Assembly: GCA_019192445.1 (NCBI GenBank)
Contig: JAHCMK010000002.1
Span: 186,001 to 250,000, forward strand
Source of the DNA: Oceanococcus sp. HetDA_MAG_MS8
Lineage (GTDB): Bacteria > Pseudomonadota > Gammaproteobacteria > Nevskiales > Oceanococcaceae
Length of the DNA stretch: 64,000 nucleotides
Direction of reading: 5' to 3'
The position numbers were made by a program, and so were the translations under genes. Below the pieces are notes generated by a model. That model made no database searches. It was given only the letters and a program-made list of their open reading frames with translations, and had not been told where the DNA came from. The number at the start of each line of letters is the position of its first letter. The stretch's first letter is position 1. This document shows, one piece after another, positions 54,392 to 63,947 of this stretch.

Positions 54392-56737
54392 ATGCATATT
54401 GGGATTTCCCGCAGTACTGGGGGGAGTAAGGCGTGCGCCGGAGCCGCACTGGGCTTGGCTCTGGCCATGGGATTGGCTGGCTGTGAAGGTGGGCGCGAAG
54501 GGACTACTGACAGGTCCTTGGGTGAGGCGCTTGAGGCCCCTCAAACCGCCGGCTGCCGCGACCAACGCCCCGGCTACAAGAACCTCTATTTCGGGGATCT
54601 GCACACGCATACCTCCTACTCATTGGATGCGTATTTCTTTAATGCCCTGACCAATCCACGCATGGCCCACCGCTTCGCCAAGGCCGAGGCGCCGCTACCG
54701 GTGCCCGCCAAGGGCAGCCAAGACGTGTTCACAGCTGGCGATGAAGTGTGGCTAGACCGCCCGCTGGACTTCAATGCTGTCACCGATCATGCCGAGTTTC
54801 TTGGCGGCTTTGTCAGTCTTTGCGATCAATCCCCTACTAGTCAGGCTCTGTGCGATAGCCTCATCGGTCAAGGCATACGCGATGACATTCGCGCCATTGC
54901 TGCCGGCGACACGCCCTTCCAAACCCAAGTGCTCCAATCCTTGGTGGCCGATATGCCCACCAGCCTGCTGCCCTGGCTGGAAACCAAGCAGATCAACGAC
55001 GCTGAATATGCGCCCTGCCGCTACACCACCCTGCATGGTTACGAGTTCACCTCGGGAGTGCTCTCGCAGATGTTCCACCGCAATGTGATCTTCCGCGGAG
55101 ATGCCCAGAGTGTGCCCATCGATGTGTTTCCTGCGGTGAATCTGACCACGGCCCTGCTGCCACAGAACGCCAATGATGACTGGGCCCTCTTCGATCACTT
55201 GCAACGGGCCTGCGTGGATCAACCCGACTGCGATGTGCTGACCATCGTGCACAACAGCAACCGCAGCGATGGGCGCATGTTTCTGGCCGCCGGGGAGGCG
55301 GCCGGCGCCAGCGTCATGGGCGATCTGACGGGGGTTCCACTGGGCCGCAAGCTGTTTGCTACCGATGTATTCCTGCCCATGACGGCGGATGATGCCGCGC
55401 TGCGCCGACGCATCGATAAAAGCTTCGAGATGACCCAGCACAAGGGTCAGTCCGAATGTGCGGCCGGGCTGTCAGGCGCCTACCTGGCAAATGACGAAAG
55501 CTTTGACCCCGGCTGCACCTTCGAGGTAGATGCCAGCATCTGTCAGGGACTGCCCGAAGATCCGCCCGCCTGCGCGGCCCTATGTACGGGGGAAGCCTGG
55601 AAGGACCCGCCGTTTTGTGGCTGGCGTGATCGCGGTCAGAACGTGGTGCCCGTCTGCGCGGTCACCGGCCCAGATGGGCGCTCGCGCCCCGCCAACGGCG
55701 GCGACACCACGGGCAACTGCCGCAGCCCCCTGGATTACTACCGCTACGCCATGGTCGAGGGACAAAAAATCCGCCAGACCCTGGGCATCAACCCCTACAA
55801 GCTCAATATCAGTGCCTCCTTGGACACCCACGCCGCGGACTCCGGCAAAGCCGATGAAGCCAACTTCCGTGGGCATGGCGGCGTGTTGGATGATGAACCC
55901 GCCGAGCAACTGGGCTTCTGGGCCTGCGCCGACCCCAGTCAGGACCCACGCGATCTGGAGCAATGCGAGCAGCGCAGCTTCGTGGATTTTTCGCGCCCGC
56001 TGAACCCCGGCGGCCTCACCGGTGTCTGGGCGCCGGCGAATACCCGGGAACACATCTTTGATGCCATCGCGGCTGGCGAGAGCTTCGGCACCAGCGGACC
56101 ACGCCTGCGGATTCGCAGCGCCGCCTCCTGGCAACGCCCGCCGGCCGATATCTGCGATCGCCTGGGACGTGGCGAGGACCTGAGCCTGAGTGGCATGACC
56201 CCGATGGGCGGCAACTTACCTCCTCCGCCCACACCCAACGCGGCGCCCTGGCTGGCCATCTGGGCCGAGCAGGATCCCGAGGGCGTGCCTTTGCAGCAAA
56301 TCGACCTGATCGAGGGCTACCTGGATGCCGACAATCAGCCCAAGGTGCGATTTCATGACGGCCTGAAGCGGACCATCTCCCCGGTACAGCGCCCAGACCC
56401 CAGCAGCTGCGCGGTTGCGGTGGACAACCACCCCGAGAGCCTCTGCTTGATCTGGCAAGACCCGAACTTTGACAGCCGGCGTGACGCCTACTGGTACGCC
56501 CGCGTGCGCGAGCTGCCCTCCTGTCGCTGGACCGCCTATGCCTGTCATGTCGAAGCGCAGGTGGATTGCGGCGCCCTGGAGCCTGCGACGGGGCAGTTCC
56601 CGGTCTATCATCCGCATGCCGGTTTAGAGGGCTGCTGTGCCATTACGCAAACGGACTCTGGCTTCAGCGGCCAGCCGCGCTTCGACACCATTGAGGAGCG
56701 GGCCTGGGCCTCGCCTATTTGGTACGAACCCCAATGA
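54392..56737 (+). CDS. DUF3604 family lipoprotein
   Basis: A 781-residue exported protein. The ATG at 54392 has GAGGAGA upstream and yields a lipoprotein signal ending GLAGC. The DUF3604 domain is PHP-like: LYFGDLHTHTSYSLDAY (metal-binding HTHT near residue 80), FNAVTDHAEFLGG, IVHNSNRSDGRMF and RTIS-type C-terminal strands. PHP folds are often phosphoesterases or hydrolases; the reaction of DUF3604 proteins is not established. Several Cys pairs suggest periplasmic disulfides. It starts an operon with a PpiC-type foldase (4-base overlap) and a HupE-like protein, whose gene overlaps the foldase by 8 bases. Confidence 0.88.
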   Translation: MHIGISRSTGGSKACAGAALGLALAMGLAGCEGGREGTTDRSLGEALEAPQTAGCRDQRPGYKNLYFGDLHTHTSYSLDAYFFNALTNPRMAHRFAKAEAPLPVPAKGSQDVFTAGDEVWLDRPLDFNAVTDHAEFLGGFVSLCDQSPTSQALCDSLIGQGIRDDIRAIAAGDTPFQTQVLQSLVADMPTSLLPWLETKQINDAEYAPCRYTTLHGYEFTSGVLSQMFHRNVIFRGDAQSVPIDVFPAVNLTTALLPQNANDDWALFDHLQRACVDQPDCDVLTIVHNSNRSDGRMFLAAGEAAGASVMGDLTGVPLGRKLFATDVFLPMTADDAALRRRIDKSFEMTQHKGQSECAAGLSGAYLANDESFDPGCTFEVDASICQGLPEDPPACAALCTGEAWKDPPFCGWRDRGQNVVPVCAVTGPDGRSRPANGGDTTGNCRSPLDYYRYAMVEGQKIRQTLGINPYKLNISASLDTHAADSGKADEANFRGHGGVLDDEPAEQLGFWACADPSQDPRDLEQCEQRSFVDFSRPLNPGGLTGVWAPANTREHIFDAIAAGESFGTSGPRLRIRSAASWQRPPADICDRLGRGEDLSLSGMTPMGGNLPPPPTPNAAPWLAIWAEQDPEGVPLQQIDLIEGYLDADNQPKVRFHDGLKRTISPVQRPDPSSCAVAVDNHPESLCLIWQDPNFDSRRDAYWYARVRELPSCRWTAYACHVEAQVDCGALEPATGQFPVYHPHAGLEGCCAITQTDSGFSGQPRFDTIEERAWASPIWYEPQ

Positions 56738-57462
56738 GCGCCTGGCTACGCGATCCCCTGTTGCAGTTTTTCCTGGCAGGGCTGCTGATCTTCGGGCTAC
56801 AGGGTCTGCTCAATCCAAGGCCTTCGCCACATGCCCCGGCCGAGCTCGATGCCGAAGGCCAACGCCGCTGGCAGGAACAGCAAGCGCTGCTTGCGGAGGC
56901 ACGCCGACTGGGCCTGGATCGTAACGACAGCCTCATCGAACGCCAACTGGAACAGAAAATGCGCCGCCTGATTCGGCTACGGGCGCAGCCCACTCAGGTG
57001 AGCGACGCGACGCTGCAATCGTTCCTAGACGCCAACGCCGCAAGCTATCAAGAACCCGACCGAATCTGGGCCGACCATCTATGGCTACGGCGCAGTCAGG
57101 TGGCCAATGCTGCAGCGGCTCAGCAGTTGCTCGCGGCCCAAACAGTAGACGAGGCGGTCACTCCCGCTGCTGCACCAAGCCCCCTGCAGCAAGAACATTG
57201 GGATGGCCTGAGCCGTGCACAAATCCGCAGCCGCTATGGACAAATGCTCGCGGAAGCCGTGGACAAGCTCGTGGCTGAAGGACCGTGGAGCCCCGTTGTC
57301 GCTGGAGGCCTGGGTTGGCACCGTGTTCGTGTTCAGACCATCGAGCCCGGACAGCGACCGCGATTGGAGGACATTCGTGACCGCGTCGAAGCTGACTGGC
57401 GGGACGCCCTTGCCGAAGAGGCTATGCGCAAGTGGTTGGCGCGACGAATTGATCATGACTAA
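56734..57462 (+). CDS. PpiC-type peptidyl-prolyl isomerase, membrane-anchored
   Basis: A 242-residue foldase. N-terminal membrane anchor (LLQFFLAGLLIFGLQGLL) with a periplasmic SurA-like helical part (RNDSLIERQLEQKMRRLIRLRA) and a parvulin-like domain whose C-terminal half reads GPWSPVVAGGLGWHRVRV, near the usual G-x-x-S-P-V-x-S-x-x-G-x-H. Its ATG overlaps the DUF3604 stop by 4 bases, and its stop overlaps the HupE-like gene by 8. It may fold the exported partner encoded just upstream. Confidence 0.85.
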   Translation: MSAWLRDPLLQFFLAGLLIFGLQGLLNPRPSPHAPAELDAEGQRRWQEQQALLAEARRLGLDRNDSLIERQLEQKMRRLIRLRAQPTQVSDATLQSFLDANAASYQEPDRIWADHLWLRRSQVANAAAAQQLLAAQTVDEAVTPAAAPSPLQQEHWDGLSRAQIRSRYGQMLAEAVDKLVAEGPWSPVVAGGLGWHRVRVQTIEPGQRPRLEDIRDRVEADWRDALAEEAMRKWLARRIDHD

Positions 57463-58537
57463 ACGGCGTACAGCATCTCTCAGGAGCCCGCGCTCAACCC
57501 AGCTGACTGTCTCCTACGGCAGGCGCCACTGGCTCTTGAGAGGGCTACTGGTCTGCCTCACTTTGCTGGGAACAACAAGCGCGCAAGCCCATGAACTAGG
57601 ACTGAGCCTGTGGCGGCTAAGCCCTCTTGGGCCTGCTTCATCAACAACCGATTGGTCACTGCAAGCGGAGCTGCCAGCGCAAACCATGCAGCAACCACTG
57701 TGGCTGGATGCCGGAGACGATTGTGAGATGCGCACACAGTCGCGTAATCGATCTGTCGATGGTCTGTGGTTGGATTGGATACTGAGCTGTCAGAGTAGCT
57801 GGGAGGGTCGCCGAATTCAGATCCACGGCCTTAACGCGCGTTTACCGGACGCCCTGCTGGAAATCCATGGCCACCCCAAGGGCTCACAGTTGCTCAAGCT
57901 CAGCCATGAGCAACCCTCTGCGGTGCTCTCGCTGGAATCCACCGCTGCAGATTGGCCAGCCTTCTTCCGCTTGGGTTTGGAGCATTTGGCCACGGGCTGG
58001 GATCACCTCATTTTCGTTGCCCTGTTGGCCCTGGGTTTTCGATTCGGACAGCCGATCACCCCACTACTGGGCATCATCACCGGCTTCACGCTCGCCCATA
58101 GCCTGAGTTTAGCGCTGGTGCTTATGGCTGATTTGCACCTGCCAATGGCACCAGTCGAGGCATTAATTGCCCTGAGTTTGGCGCTGCTGGCAGCGGACCA
58201 TCTCCGTAGGCGACACGGGGATTCGGCCTACAACCAGCCGCCAGCCCCTGCCACTTTTGCTCGCTTGTTCTACCTAGCCTGCGCCTTCGGGTTGGTCCAC
58301 GGCCTCGGTTTTGCTGATGCCTTGCGTGATATTGGCCTGCCGGAGAACCATCGCTGGGCAGCACTGCTCATGTTCAACCTCGGGCTGGAAACTGCCCAAG
58401 TGCTTTGGCTCGGCCTATTACTGGCGCTAGCCTGGTTGCTCCGCCCTTACCCTGTTACGCGCGTTGTGCCCATTGGGCTGTACCTCATCGGCGCCCTGAG
58501 CAGCAGTTGGTTCATGACCCGTCTGACCGGCATTTGA
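57455..58537 (+). CDS. HupE/UreJ-like membrane protein
   Basis: A 360-residue protein. A signal-like segment ends TSAQA-HELG, followed by a periplasmic Cys-containing domain (residues ~40-165) and seven membrane helices. The key block FFRLGLEHLATGWDHLIFVALLAL (His-rich) matches HupE/UreJ metal (Ni or Co) permease relatives, with ITGFTLAHSLSLAL and FGLVHGLGFAD as further His motifs. This N-terminally extended type may be a metal-responsive or transport protein; function uncertain. The ATG at 57455 overlaps the foldase gene; it shares its operon with DUF3604-PpiC. Confidence 0.85.
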   Translation: MTKRRTASLRSPRSTQLTVSYGRRHWLLRGLLVCLTLLGTTSAQAHELGLSLWRLSPLGPASSTTDWSLQAELPAQTMQQPLWLDAGDDCEMRTQSRNRSVDGLWLDWILSCQSSWEGRRIQIHGLNARLPDALLEIHGHPKGSQLLKLSHEQPSAVLSLESTAADWPAFFRLGLEHLATGWDHLIFVALLALGFRFGQPITPLLGIITGFTLAHSLSLALVLMADLHLPMAPVEALIALSLALLAADHLRRRHGDSAYNQPPAPATFARLFYLACAFGLVHGLGFADALRDIGLPENHRWAALLMFNLGLETAQVLWLGLLLALAWLLRPYPVTRVVPIGLYLIGALSSSWFMTRLTGI

Positions 58538-58719
58538 ATGCACTTTGGCAAGGTGTGATGCTGGCCTGTGCAGCCGCCATCCCATTCAAGCAAGCGCTGT
58601 CGTGAGGGCCGCAAAGACTCTGCAAGTGTTCCGAACTACAGCAGGCTGACCACTTTTTTACATAGCGTAAATTTGATAGTCTGACGGCGCCGCAGATGGC
58701 GGTATGGAGGAGACAGGGC

Positions 58720-59799
58720 ATGCGCAAATTCGTAGTGGGGCTGGTGAGCTTAGGGGTGCTGACCGCCCTAGGCTGGCGGCTATTCGGTGATCGCATTGTC
58801 ATGCAGGCCTTCGAGCAGCGTGTGGTCGACAACCTCAGCGGCCACCGCTTAGCCGATATGCAAGGCGGACTCAACCTGGTGCTGTGTGGCAGCGGATCAC
58901 CCCTACCAGACCCTGAGCGCGCTGGGCCCTGTATGTTGGTGCAGGCAGGAGATCAACTCCTGGTGATTGACGTCGGATCGGGCAGCCCCCGCAACCTGGG
59001 TCTGATGGGCATACCTGCCGGGGCGATAGACGCCGTACTACTCACGCATTTTCATTCCGATCATATTGATGGGCTGGGCGAACTGATATTGCAGCGCTGG
59101 GCGGGTAGCCAACACCAAAGCCCTTTACCGGTCCTGGGGCCACCAGGTGTCGACAGCGTTGTGGATGGCTTCAATCAGGCTTATACCTTGGATGTGGGCT
59201 ACCGCATCACGCACCATGGCGAAACGGTGATGCCACCCTCTGCTGCAGGGGCACAGGCCCAAGCTTTTGCCCTGCCCAGCCCTCAGGGAGCCGTGGTTTA
59301 TGCAGCGGGCGGGCTTACAGTGACCGCCTTTCCTGTTCCCCATGATCCGGTCGATCAGGCCGTGGGGTATCGCATCGACTATGCCGGGCGTAGTCTGGTC
59401 ATCAGCGGTGACACGGCTGCGTCGACGGTCTTGCAACAACATAGCCAAGGCGTAGACCTGCTGGCTCATGAGGCCTTGTCTCCAGAATTGGTGCAGGTTA
59501 TTCGGCGTGGCGCTCAGCGTGCTGACAATTCCCGTGTGGTCACGATCATGGATGACATCCTGGATTACCACACCACACCACAACAAGCAGCGGACATCGC
59601 TGCCGCCGCCAGCGTTGGGCGCTTGGTCTTTTATCACACGATTCCGCAGCTCCCTTTGCCACCCTTGGAGCGACGCTTTTTGCGGGGCGTCAAGGAACGC
59701 TTTAGCGGACCAGTAGACCTGGGTGCAGATGGGGACTGGTGGCACTTGCCTGCTGATTCAGACACCGTAGAGCATCACAACCTGCTCAGTTTGTTCTGA
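58720..59799 (+). CDS. MBL-fold (RNase Z-like) metallohydrolase, membrane-anchored
   Basis: A 359-residue metallo-beta-lactamase-fold hydrolase with an N-terminal membrane anchor or signal segment (KFVVGLVSLGVLTALGW). Zinc ligands are the HFHSDHIDG motif (His110, His112, Asp114, His115), with LCGSGSPLP and IDVGSGSPR before it, ISGDTAAS and LAHEAL after, and a final His near YHTIPQ. It looks like the RNase Z/arylsulfatase-type (AtsA-like) subgroup. Start chosen at 58720 because GGAGGAGA lies 8 bases upstream. A single gene followed 28 bases later by the GST-like gene. Confidence 0.88.
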   Translation: MRKFVVGLVSLGVLTALGWRLFGDRIVMQAFEQRVVDNLSGHRLADMQGGLNLVLCGSGSPLPDPERAGPCMLVQAGDQLLVIDVGSGSPRNLGLMGIPAGAIDAVLLTHFHSDHIDGLGELILQRWAGSQHQSPLPVLGPPGVDSVVDGFNQAYTLDVGYRITHHGETVMPPSAAGAQAQAFALPSPQGAVVYAAGGLTVTAFPVPHDPVDQAVGYRIDYAGRSLVISGDTAASTVLQQHSQGVDLLAHEALSPELVQVIRRGAQRADNSRVVTIMDDILDYHTTPQQAADIAAAASVGRLVFYHTIPQLPLPPLERRFLRGVKERFSGPVDLGADGDWWHLPADSDTVEHHNLLSLF

Positions 59800-59827
59800 G
59801 TCCCTATTGCCCCTCATGGATGAGCCT

Positions 59828-60949
59828 ATGAGCGATCCCGCCTACACCCTCTACAAAATGGATATTTCCTACTTCAGTGGCAAGGTGGAGGCGTACCTGC
59901 ACTACAAGGGCATCGCGCATCACAAAGTGACGGCCACCGCCAAGGTGCTTGACCAGATCTACCAGGCGACGGGAGTGAAAAAGGTGCCTGCTATCGCCTG
60001 CGCCGACGGCCGCTGGCTATTTGATTCCACCCCGATGCTGGAGTGGCTGGAGCAACAGCACCCAGAGCCTGTGACCAAGCCCGACGACCCCGCCTTGGCA
60101 TTTTTGGCCCAACTGATAGAAGACTATGCCGATGAGTGGCTTTGGCGTCCGGCCATGTGGTGGCGCTGGGAACCAAAAGCCTCGCGCCATGCCTTGGGCC
60201 GACGCATTGCCGAAGAAGTGCGCCCGCCCGGCGTGCCTACCTGGTTGATGAGCTGGTTTTTCCCTCAACGCCAGCGCTGGACCTGGCTGTGGGGGGACGG
60301 CATGAATCGCCAGAACAGCCCCAGAGTACGGGACCTCTACCGAGAGGAACTCGCCTTTCTCCAGGCAACGCTCAGCCATCAGCCCTTCCTGTTGGGGCAG
60401 CAGCCCAGTGCAGCCGATTTTGGCTATTTCGCCTCCATGTTCCGACATTTTGGGAATGACCCGGACCCCGCTGAAATCATGCGCCGAGACGCACCCGCGG
60501 TGTACCTCTGGCTGGCCCGTCTTTGGGCTGGCGTGCCCGCGGCATCAGCCACGAGGCCGAGCTGGGTTTGGCCCGAAGGCCAGGCATGGCAAGTCATGCT
60601 CAAACGCATCCAAAACGATTATCTGCCCTACCTAAGTGCCAATGCCGAAGCCTTTGCCACCGGCAAGAAACGCTTCGACTTTGTCGGTGATAGTCAGCAG
60701 TTTTCCGGAACGGTGGTCCATCGCTACCGCGTATGGTGCCGGGAGCGTCTCCAACAAAGCGCGCGCGGCCTGAGCCCGCACGATCAGCAGCGCATTGCAA
60801 ATCTACTGGGCGATGGGAATGGCTGGACGGACCTGACCCAGGGCCCCATGATCTCCTCTGGCCTGGAGGGGCGCTATCAGCTTCCTATCATGCCCCGCCA
60901 AGCCAAACCCCAGTGGCGGGTGGCGTTATTCGGACAACCCCGTGATTAG
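59828..60949 (+). CDS. Glutathione S-transferase-like protein
   Basis: A 373-residue protein. N-terminal thioredoxin-like half (YTLYKMDISYFSGKVEAYLHYKGI, GVKKVPAIACADGRWLFDSTPMLEWL with the cis-Pro VPAI and E/ST glutathione contact) and C-terminal helical half (LPFLLGQQPSAADFG region), longer than common GSTs (~220). The last ~110 residues (KKRFDFVGDSQQFSG onward) are an extra part I do not recognise. Start 59828 or 59816. It ends 2 bases before the end of the convergent tetR gene. Confidence 0.8.
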   Translation: MSDPAYTLYKMDISYFSGKVEAYLHYKGIAHHKVTATAKVLDQIYQATGVKKVPAIACADGRWLFDSTPMLEWLEQQHPEPVTKPDDPALAFLAQLIEDYADEWLWRPAMWWRWEPKASRHALGRRIAEEVRPPGVPTWLMSWFFPQRQRWTWLWGDGMNRQNSPRVRDLYREELAFLQATLSHQPFLLGQQPSAADFGYFASMFRHFGNDPDPAEIMRRDAPAVYLWLARLWAGVPAASATRPSWVWPEGQAWQVMLKRIQNDYLPYLSANAEAFATGKKRFDFVGDSQQFSGTVVHRYRVWCRERLQQSARGLSPHDQQRIANLLGDGNGWTDLTQGPMISSGLEGRYQLPIMPRQAKPQWRVALFGQPRD

Positions 60950-60951
60950 CG

Positions 60952-61566
60952 TCAGGGCGGCGGGTGTCCGGCGCTACCCGGCGATGCCGGACCCAGGCCC
61001 TGCAGAAGGCCCGCAAACTGATCCAAGGCCTGCTCACGACTGCACAGGCCATCCGACACTAATTGGCGCATGCCCCAAAAAGCCATCACCAACATCCAGG
61101 CTTGGCTGCGGGCGGTCGCTTCATCCACTGGCCAACGGCGCATAAGAACCGGCGCCCACACTCCCACAATGATGTCTCGGAGTTGCCACCTCAGGGCTTT
61201 GAGTTCAGCGCTCATATCGACATTGCCGGCAAGCAGCTGCCATAAGGCCTCGGCCCGCCCGGAGGGTAGGTCCAGGGTCGCTGCCGCCGCAGCCCTCAGC
61301 CCGGCATCCCAATCCGTGGTTAAAGCCTGCACAGAATCCTGTGTGCGCAGAAGGGTGTCTTTGAAAATGTCCTCGGCTGTAGCCTGCATCAGTTGATCCA
61401 GACTCGAAAAATGCTGATAAACCAGTTGCCGGGTCACACCGGCGCGCTCGGCCAAAGCCACCATGCCCAGCCCCTGCCAGCCCACATCCTCAACCAAAGC
61501 TGCAGCCTCGCGCAGCAGCATCTGACGCCGCTGCTGCTGACGCATGTAGGGACGCTTTGCTGGCAT
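60952..61566 (-). CDS. TetR family transcriptional regulator
   Basis: A 204-residue repressor-type regulator. The N-terminal helix-turn-helix is clear: RRQMLLREAAALVEDVGWQGLGMVALAERAGVTRQLVYQHFSSLDQLM. The ligand domain is not conserved with any group I recognise. It diverges from the TonB-dependent receptor gene; palindromes stand 9-42 bases upstream of its ATG and probably bind this protein. Target genes may be its own, the receptor, or the GST-like gene on the other side. Confidence 0.92.
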   Translation of the reverse strand: MPAKRPYMRQQQRRQMLLREAAALVEDVGWQGLGMVALAERAGVTRQLVYQHFSSLDQLMQATAEDIFKDTLLRTQDSVQALTTDWDAGLRAAAAATLDLPSGRAEALWQLLAGNVDMSAELKALRWQLRDIIVGVWAPVLMRRWPVDEATARSQAWMLVMAFWGMRQLVSDGLCSREQALDQFAGLLQGLGPASPGSAGHPPP

Positions 61567-61574
61567 TAGCTAAG

Positions 61575-61608
61575 CAAGCCAAGGCAACCAAGGCTTGAAC
61601 GGCCTTGG
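61575..61608. promoter_or_regulatory. Overlapping palindromes upstream of tetR (candidate operator)
   Basis: CAAGCC (61575-61580) and GGCTTG (61592-61597) form an inverted repeat with an 11-base spacer. CCAAGGC (61588-61594), TTGAACG and GCCTTGG (61602-61608) form a 7-7-7 perfect palindrome, and CCAAGGC also occurs at 61579-61585. Such symmetric boxes beside the regulator gene fit TetR operators. Confidence 0.6.
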
Positions 61609-61717
61609 ACAAAGAGTGCATCCGATAAGGTGTAACACTGCGAAAACATGCCTGTGTGGAAATGGCGTTGAAGCCATTCACTTTAACCCGCTCACAAACG
61701 ACATATTGGGGATCGAT

Positions 61718-63778
61718 ATGCGGCATCTTGCCAAACAACGCTGGCTCATGACGGTGGCACTCAGCTGCCTCAGCCTGAGTGCGCATGCCGGTGGTCGCCC
61801 GCTTACGGCACTGGAAGATATGACCGTAGTGAGCACAGCGCCAAGCGAGCAAGCTCGTAGCGCCAGTGAGGGCTTGGTCATTGCCGACCAGCTCGGACAG
61901 CGCCCCGTAGCGCGGCTAGGCGAGTTGATTGAATTCATTCCCGGCATGATTGCGACCCAGCACAGCGGCGAAGGCAAGGCCAATCAGTATTTTCTACGCG
62001 GCTTCAATCTGGACCACGGCACCGACTTTGCCACTTTCGTGGATGGCATGCCGGTCAACATGCGCAGCCATGGCCACGGCCAGGGCTACACCGACTTAAA
62101 CTTCCTGATTCCCGAGACTGTTGCCGCATTGGCCTACCGCAAAGGCCCGTACTACGCTGATGTTGGCGACTTTAGCGCTGCGGGTAGCGCGGACTTTTAT
62201 CTGCGCAGCCAGGCAGAGCAGCCCCTCGCCAGCGCAACGCTGGGCGAGTTCGGCTACCGACGCTTACTGGGCATGACCAGCATCGAGCAAGGATCCGGGC
62301 AATGGACCATTGCTGCCGACCATGTACGCTACGACGGCCCCTGGGTTCTGGACCAAGACCTGCAATCCTCCCGGTTGTTCACGCGCTACAGCCGCGGCGA
62401 CGCCAGCAATGGCTGGGACCTCACACTGATGGCCTACGACAGTGAATGGACGGCGACCGACCAAGTCCCGCAACGCGCCATTGAAAGCGGCCAAATTGAT
62501 CGACTGGGCTTTATCGACCCTACCGTCGGTGGGGACACCCAGCGCTACAGCTTGTCGTTCCAAGGCCGCGGACGCAATGACGATTCCAGCTGGGATTACT
62601 CCCTCTATGCGATCGACTATGCCCTAGACCTGTACTCCAATTTCACCTATTTCCTGGCCGACCCTGTCAACGGCGACCAATTTGAACAGCTGGACGAACG
62701 GCGTATTTATGGGGGGCGAGCGCATCGCCATTGGCCCCTAAGCCTCGCCGGTCGCAGCGCGGAATGGGAGCTTGGTGGAGAGTGGCGGCATGATGCCATC
62801 AGCGATTTAGGTTTATTCGCCACCCGCGCACGGCAGCGACTTTCGACGATTCGTCGTGACCAGGTCGACCAAAGCTCAGCGGCGGCCTATGCTCAGCTAC
62901 GCTTGGAACTGAATACCGAGTGGACACTCATTAGTGGGCTCAGGCTGGATGCCTACCGCTTTGATGTAGACGCCGACATCGCCGAGAACAGCGGTAATGT
63001 CACCGACGTTTTCGTCGCCCCCAAACTCACACTGCGTTACCAACCCAGCTCGGAAACGCAAATGTTTTTGAACTACGGCCGAGGCTTCCACAGTAACGAT
63101 GCCCGCGGAGTCACTATTGGCGTGGACCCAACCACACCAGAGCGCAGCCCTGTTGACCCGGTTGAGCCCTTGGTGGCTGCGGATGCCATAGATGTGGGAT
63201 TGAGCCACCGGCTCGGCGCGCGTACCCAAGTCAATGCCTCACTGTGGGCGCTGCAATTGGATTCCGAGCTGGTGTATGTAGGCGACGGCGGAGCCACCGA
63301 AGCCAGCGATGCGAGTGAGCGCTACGGCGTTGAGTTGGCGATGTTCAGTCAGCTGCGCCCCTGGTTGCTCTTAGACTTGGACTATGCCTGGTCCCATGCG
63401 CGATTCGATGTCGATAGCAATGAGGACCGCATTCCCAACGCCGTGGAAGAGGTGGCCTCAGTCGGCCTCACCCTCACCGAATGGAAGGGCTGGTCTGCCG
63501 GGGCGCGACTGCGCCATTTTGGCAGCGCACCCTTAATAGAAGGCAACAGTGCACGCTCACCCTCCACAACCATCCTGAATCTGCGTATCGACCGCCAATT
63601 GGCAGAGCAGTGGCGAGTGAGCCTCGCTATGTATAACGCGCTTGATAGTCGTGACAACGACATTACTTACTTTTACGCCTCCAGACTCGAAGGCGAGCCA
63701 GCCAGCGGTGTAGAAGACTTCCATCTGCATCCTGTGGAACCTCAACAGCTGCGCCTCACCCTGGAGTGGACGCCATAA
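61718..63778 (+). CDS. TonB-dependent outer membrane receptor
   Basis: A 686-residue TonB-dependent receptor. ATG 61718 (TTGGGGA upstream) gives a signal peptide ending SAHA-GG. The plug domain has MTVVSTAP (TonB-box-like), IEFIPGMIATQHSGEGKANQYFLRGFNLDHGTDF and VDGMPVNMRSHGHGQGY; the rest is the beta-barrel with many aromatic-ended strands, ending LTLEWTP. The His-rich loop RSHGHGQGYTD might bind metal. The substrate is not evident. It diverges from tetR, and a HupE-like gene lies 3 kb upstream on the same strand. Confidence 0.92.
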   Translation: MRHLAKQRWLMTVALSCLSLSAHAGGRPLTALEDMTVVSTAPSEQARSASEGLVIADQLGQRPVARLGELIEFIPGMIATQHSGEGKANQYFLRGFNLDHGTDFATFVDGMPVNMRSHGHGQGYTDLNFLIPETVAALAYRKGPYYADVGDFSAAGSADFYLRSQAEQPLASATLGEFGYRRLLGMTSIEQGSGQWTIAADHVRYDGPWVLDQDLQSSRLFTRYSRGDASNGWDLTLMAYDSEWTATDQVPQRAIESGQIDRLGFIDPTVGGDTQRYSLSFQGRGRNDDSSWDYSLYAIDYALDLYSNFTYFLADPVNGDQFEQLDERRIYGGRAHRHWPLSLAGRSAEWELGGEWRHDAISDLGLFATRARQRLSTIRRDQVDQSSAAAYAQLRLELNTEWTLISGLRLDAYRFDVDADIAENSGNVTDVFVAPKLTLRYQPSSETQMFLNYGRGFHSNDARGVTIGVDPTTPERSPVDPVEPLVAADAIDVGLSHRLGARTQVNASLWALQLDSELVYVGDGGATEASDASERYGVELAMFSQLRPWLLLDLDYAWSHARFDVDSNEDRIPNAVEEVASVGLTLTEWKGWSAGARLRHFGSAPLIEGNSARSPSTTILNLRIDRQLAEQWRVSLAMYNALDSRDNDITYFYASRLEGEPASGVEDFHLHPVEPQQLRLTLEWTP

Positions 63779-63851
63779 GTAGACCGCCGCTGAGCGCCGC
63801 CAGGGTATTGAACGCCAGCCAAATCACTGCCATGGTCCTGGCTTCTGTCAT
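63756..63851 (-). CDS. Possible 31-aa hydrophobic peptide
   Basis: ATG at 63851 to TGA at 63756 encodes 31 residues with one likely membrane helix (AVIWLAFNTLAALSGGLLMA). It overlaps the end of the receptor gene on the opposite strand. The ribosome binding site is weak (AAAGA). Speculative. Confidence 0.2.
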   Translation of the reverse strand: MTEARTMAVIWLAFNTLAALSGGLLMASTPG

Positions 63852-63947
63852 TTGCGTCTTTGGCCATTGACGCAGGGGCCCGGTGCACAGTACAACCCCC
63901 CTTAGAACCCTGGGGCGCGGTCGCGTCCGCTACATTGAGGCAGAACC

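Noticed and set aside
54752-55441. 229-codon minus-strand frame inside the DUF3604 gene
   Set aside because: Antisense shadow; no motif and no ribosome binding site.
63756-63851. Toxin of a type I toxin-antitoxin pair
   Set aside because: The hydrophobic peptide is short enough, but there is no good ribosome binding site and no visible antisense promoter; it is kept only as a low-confidence frame.
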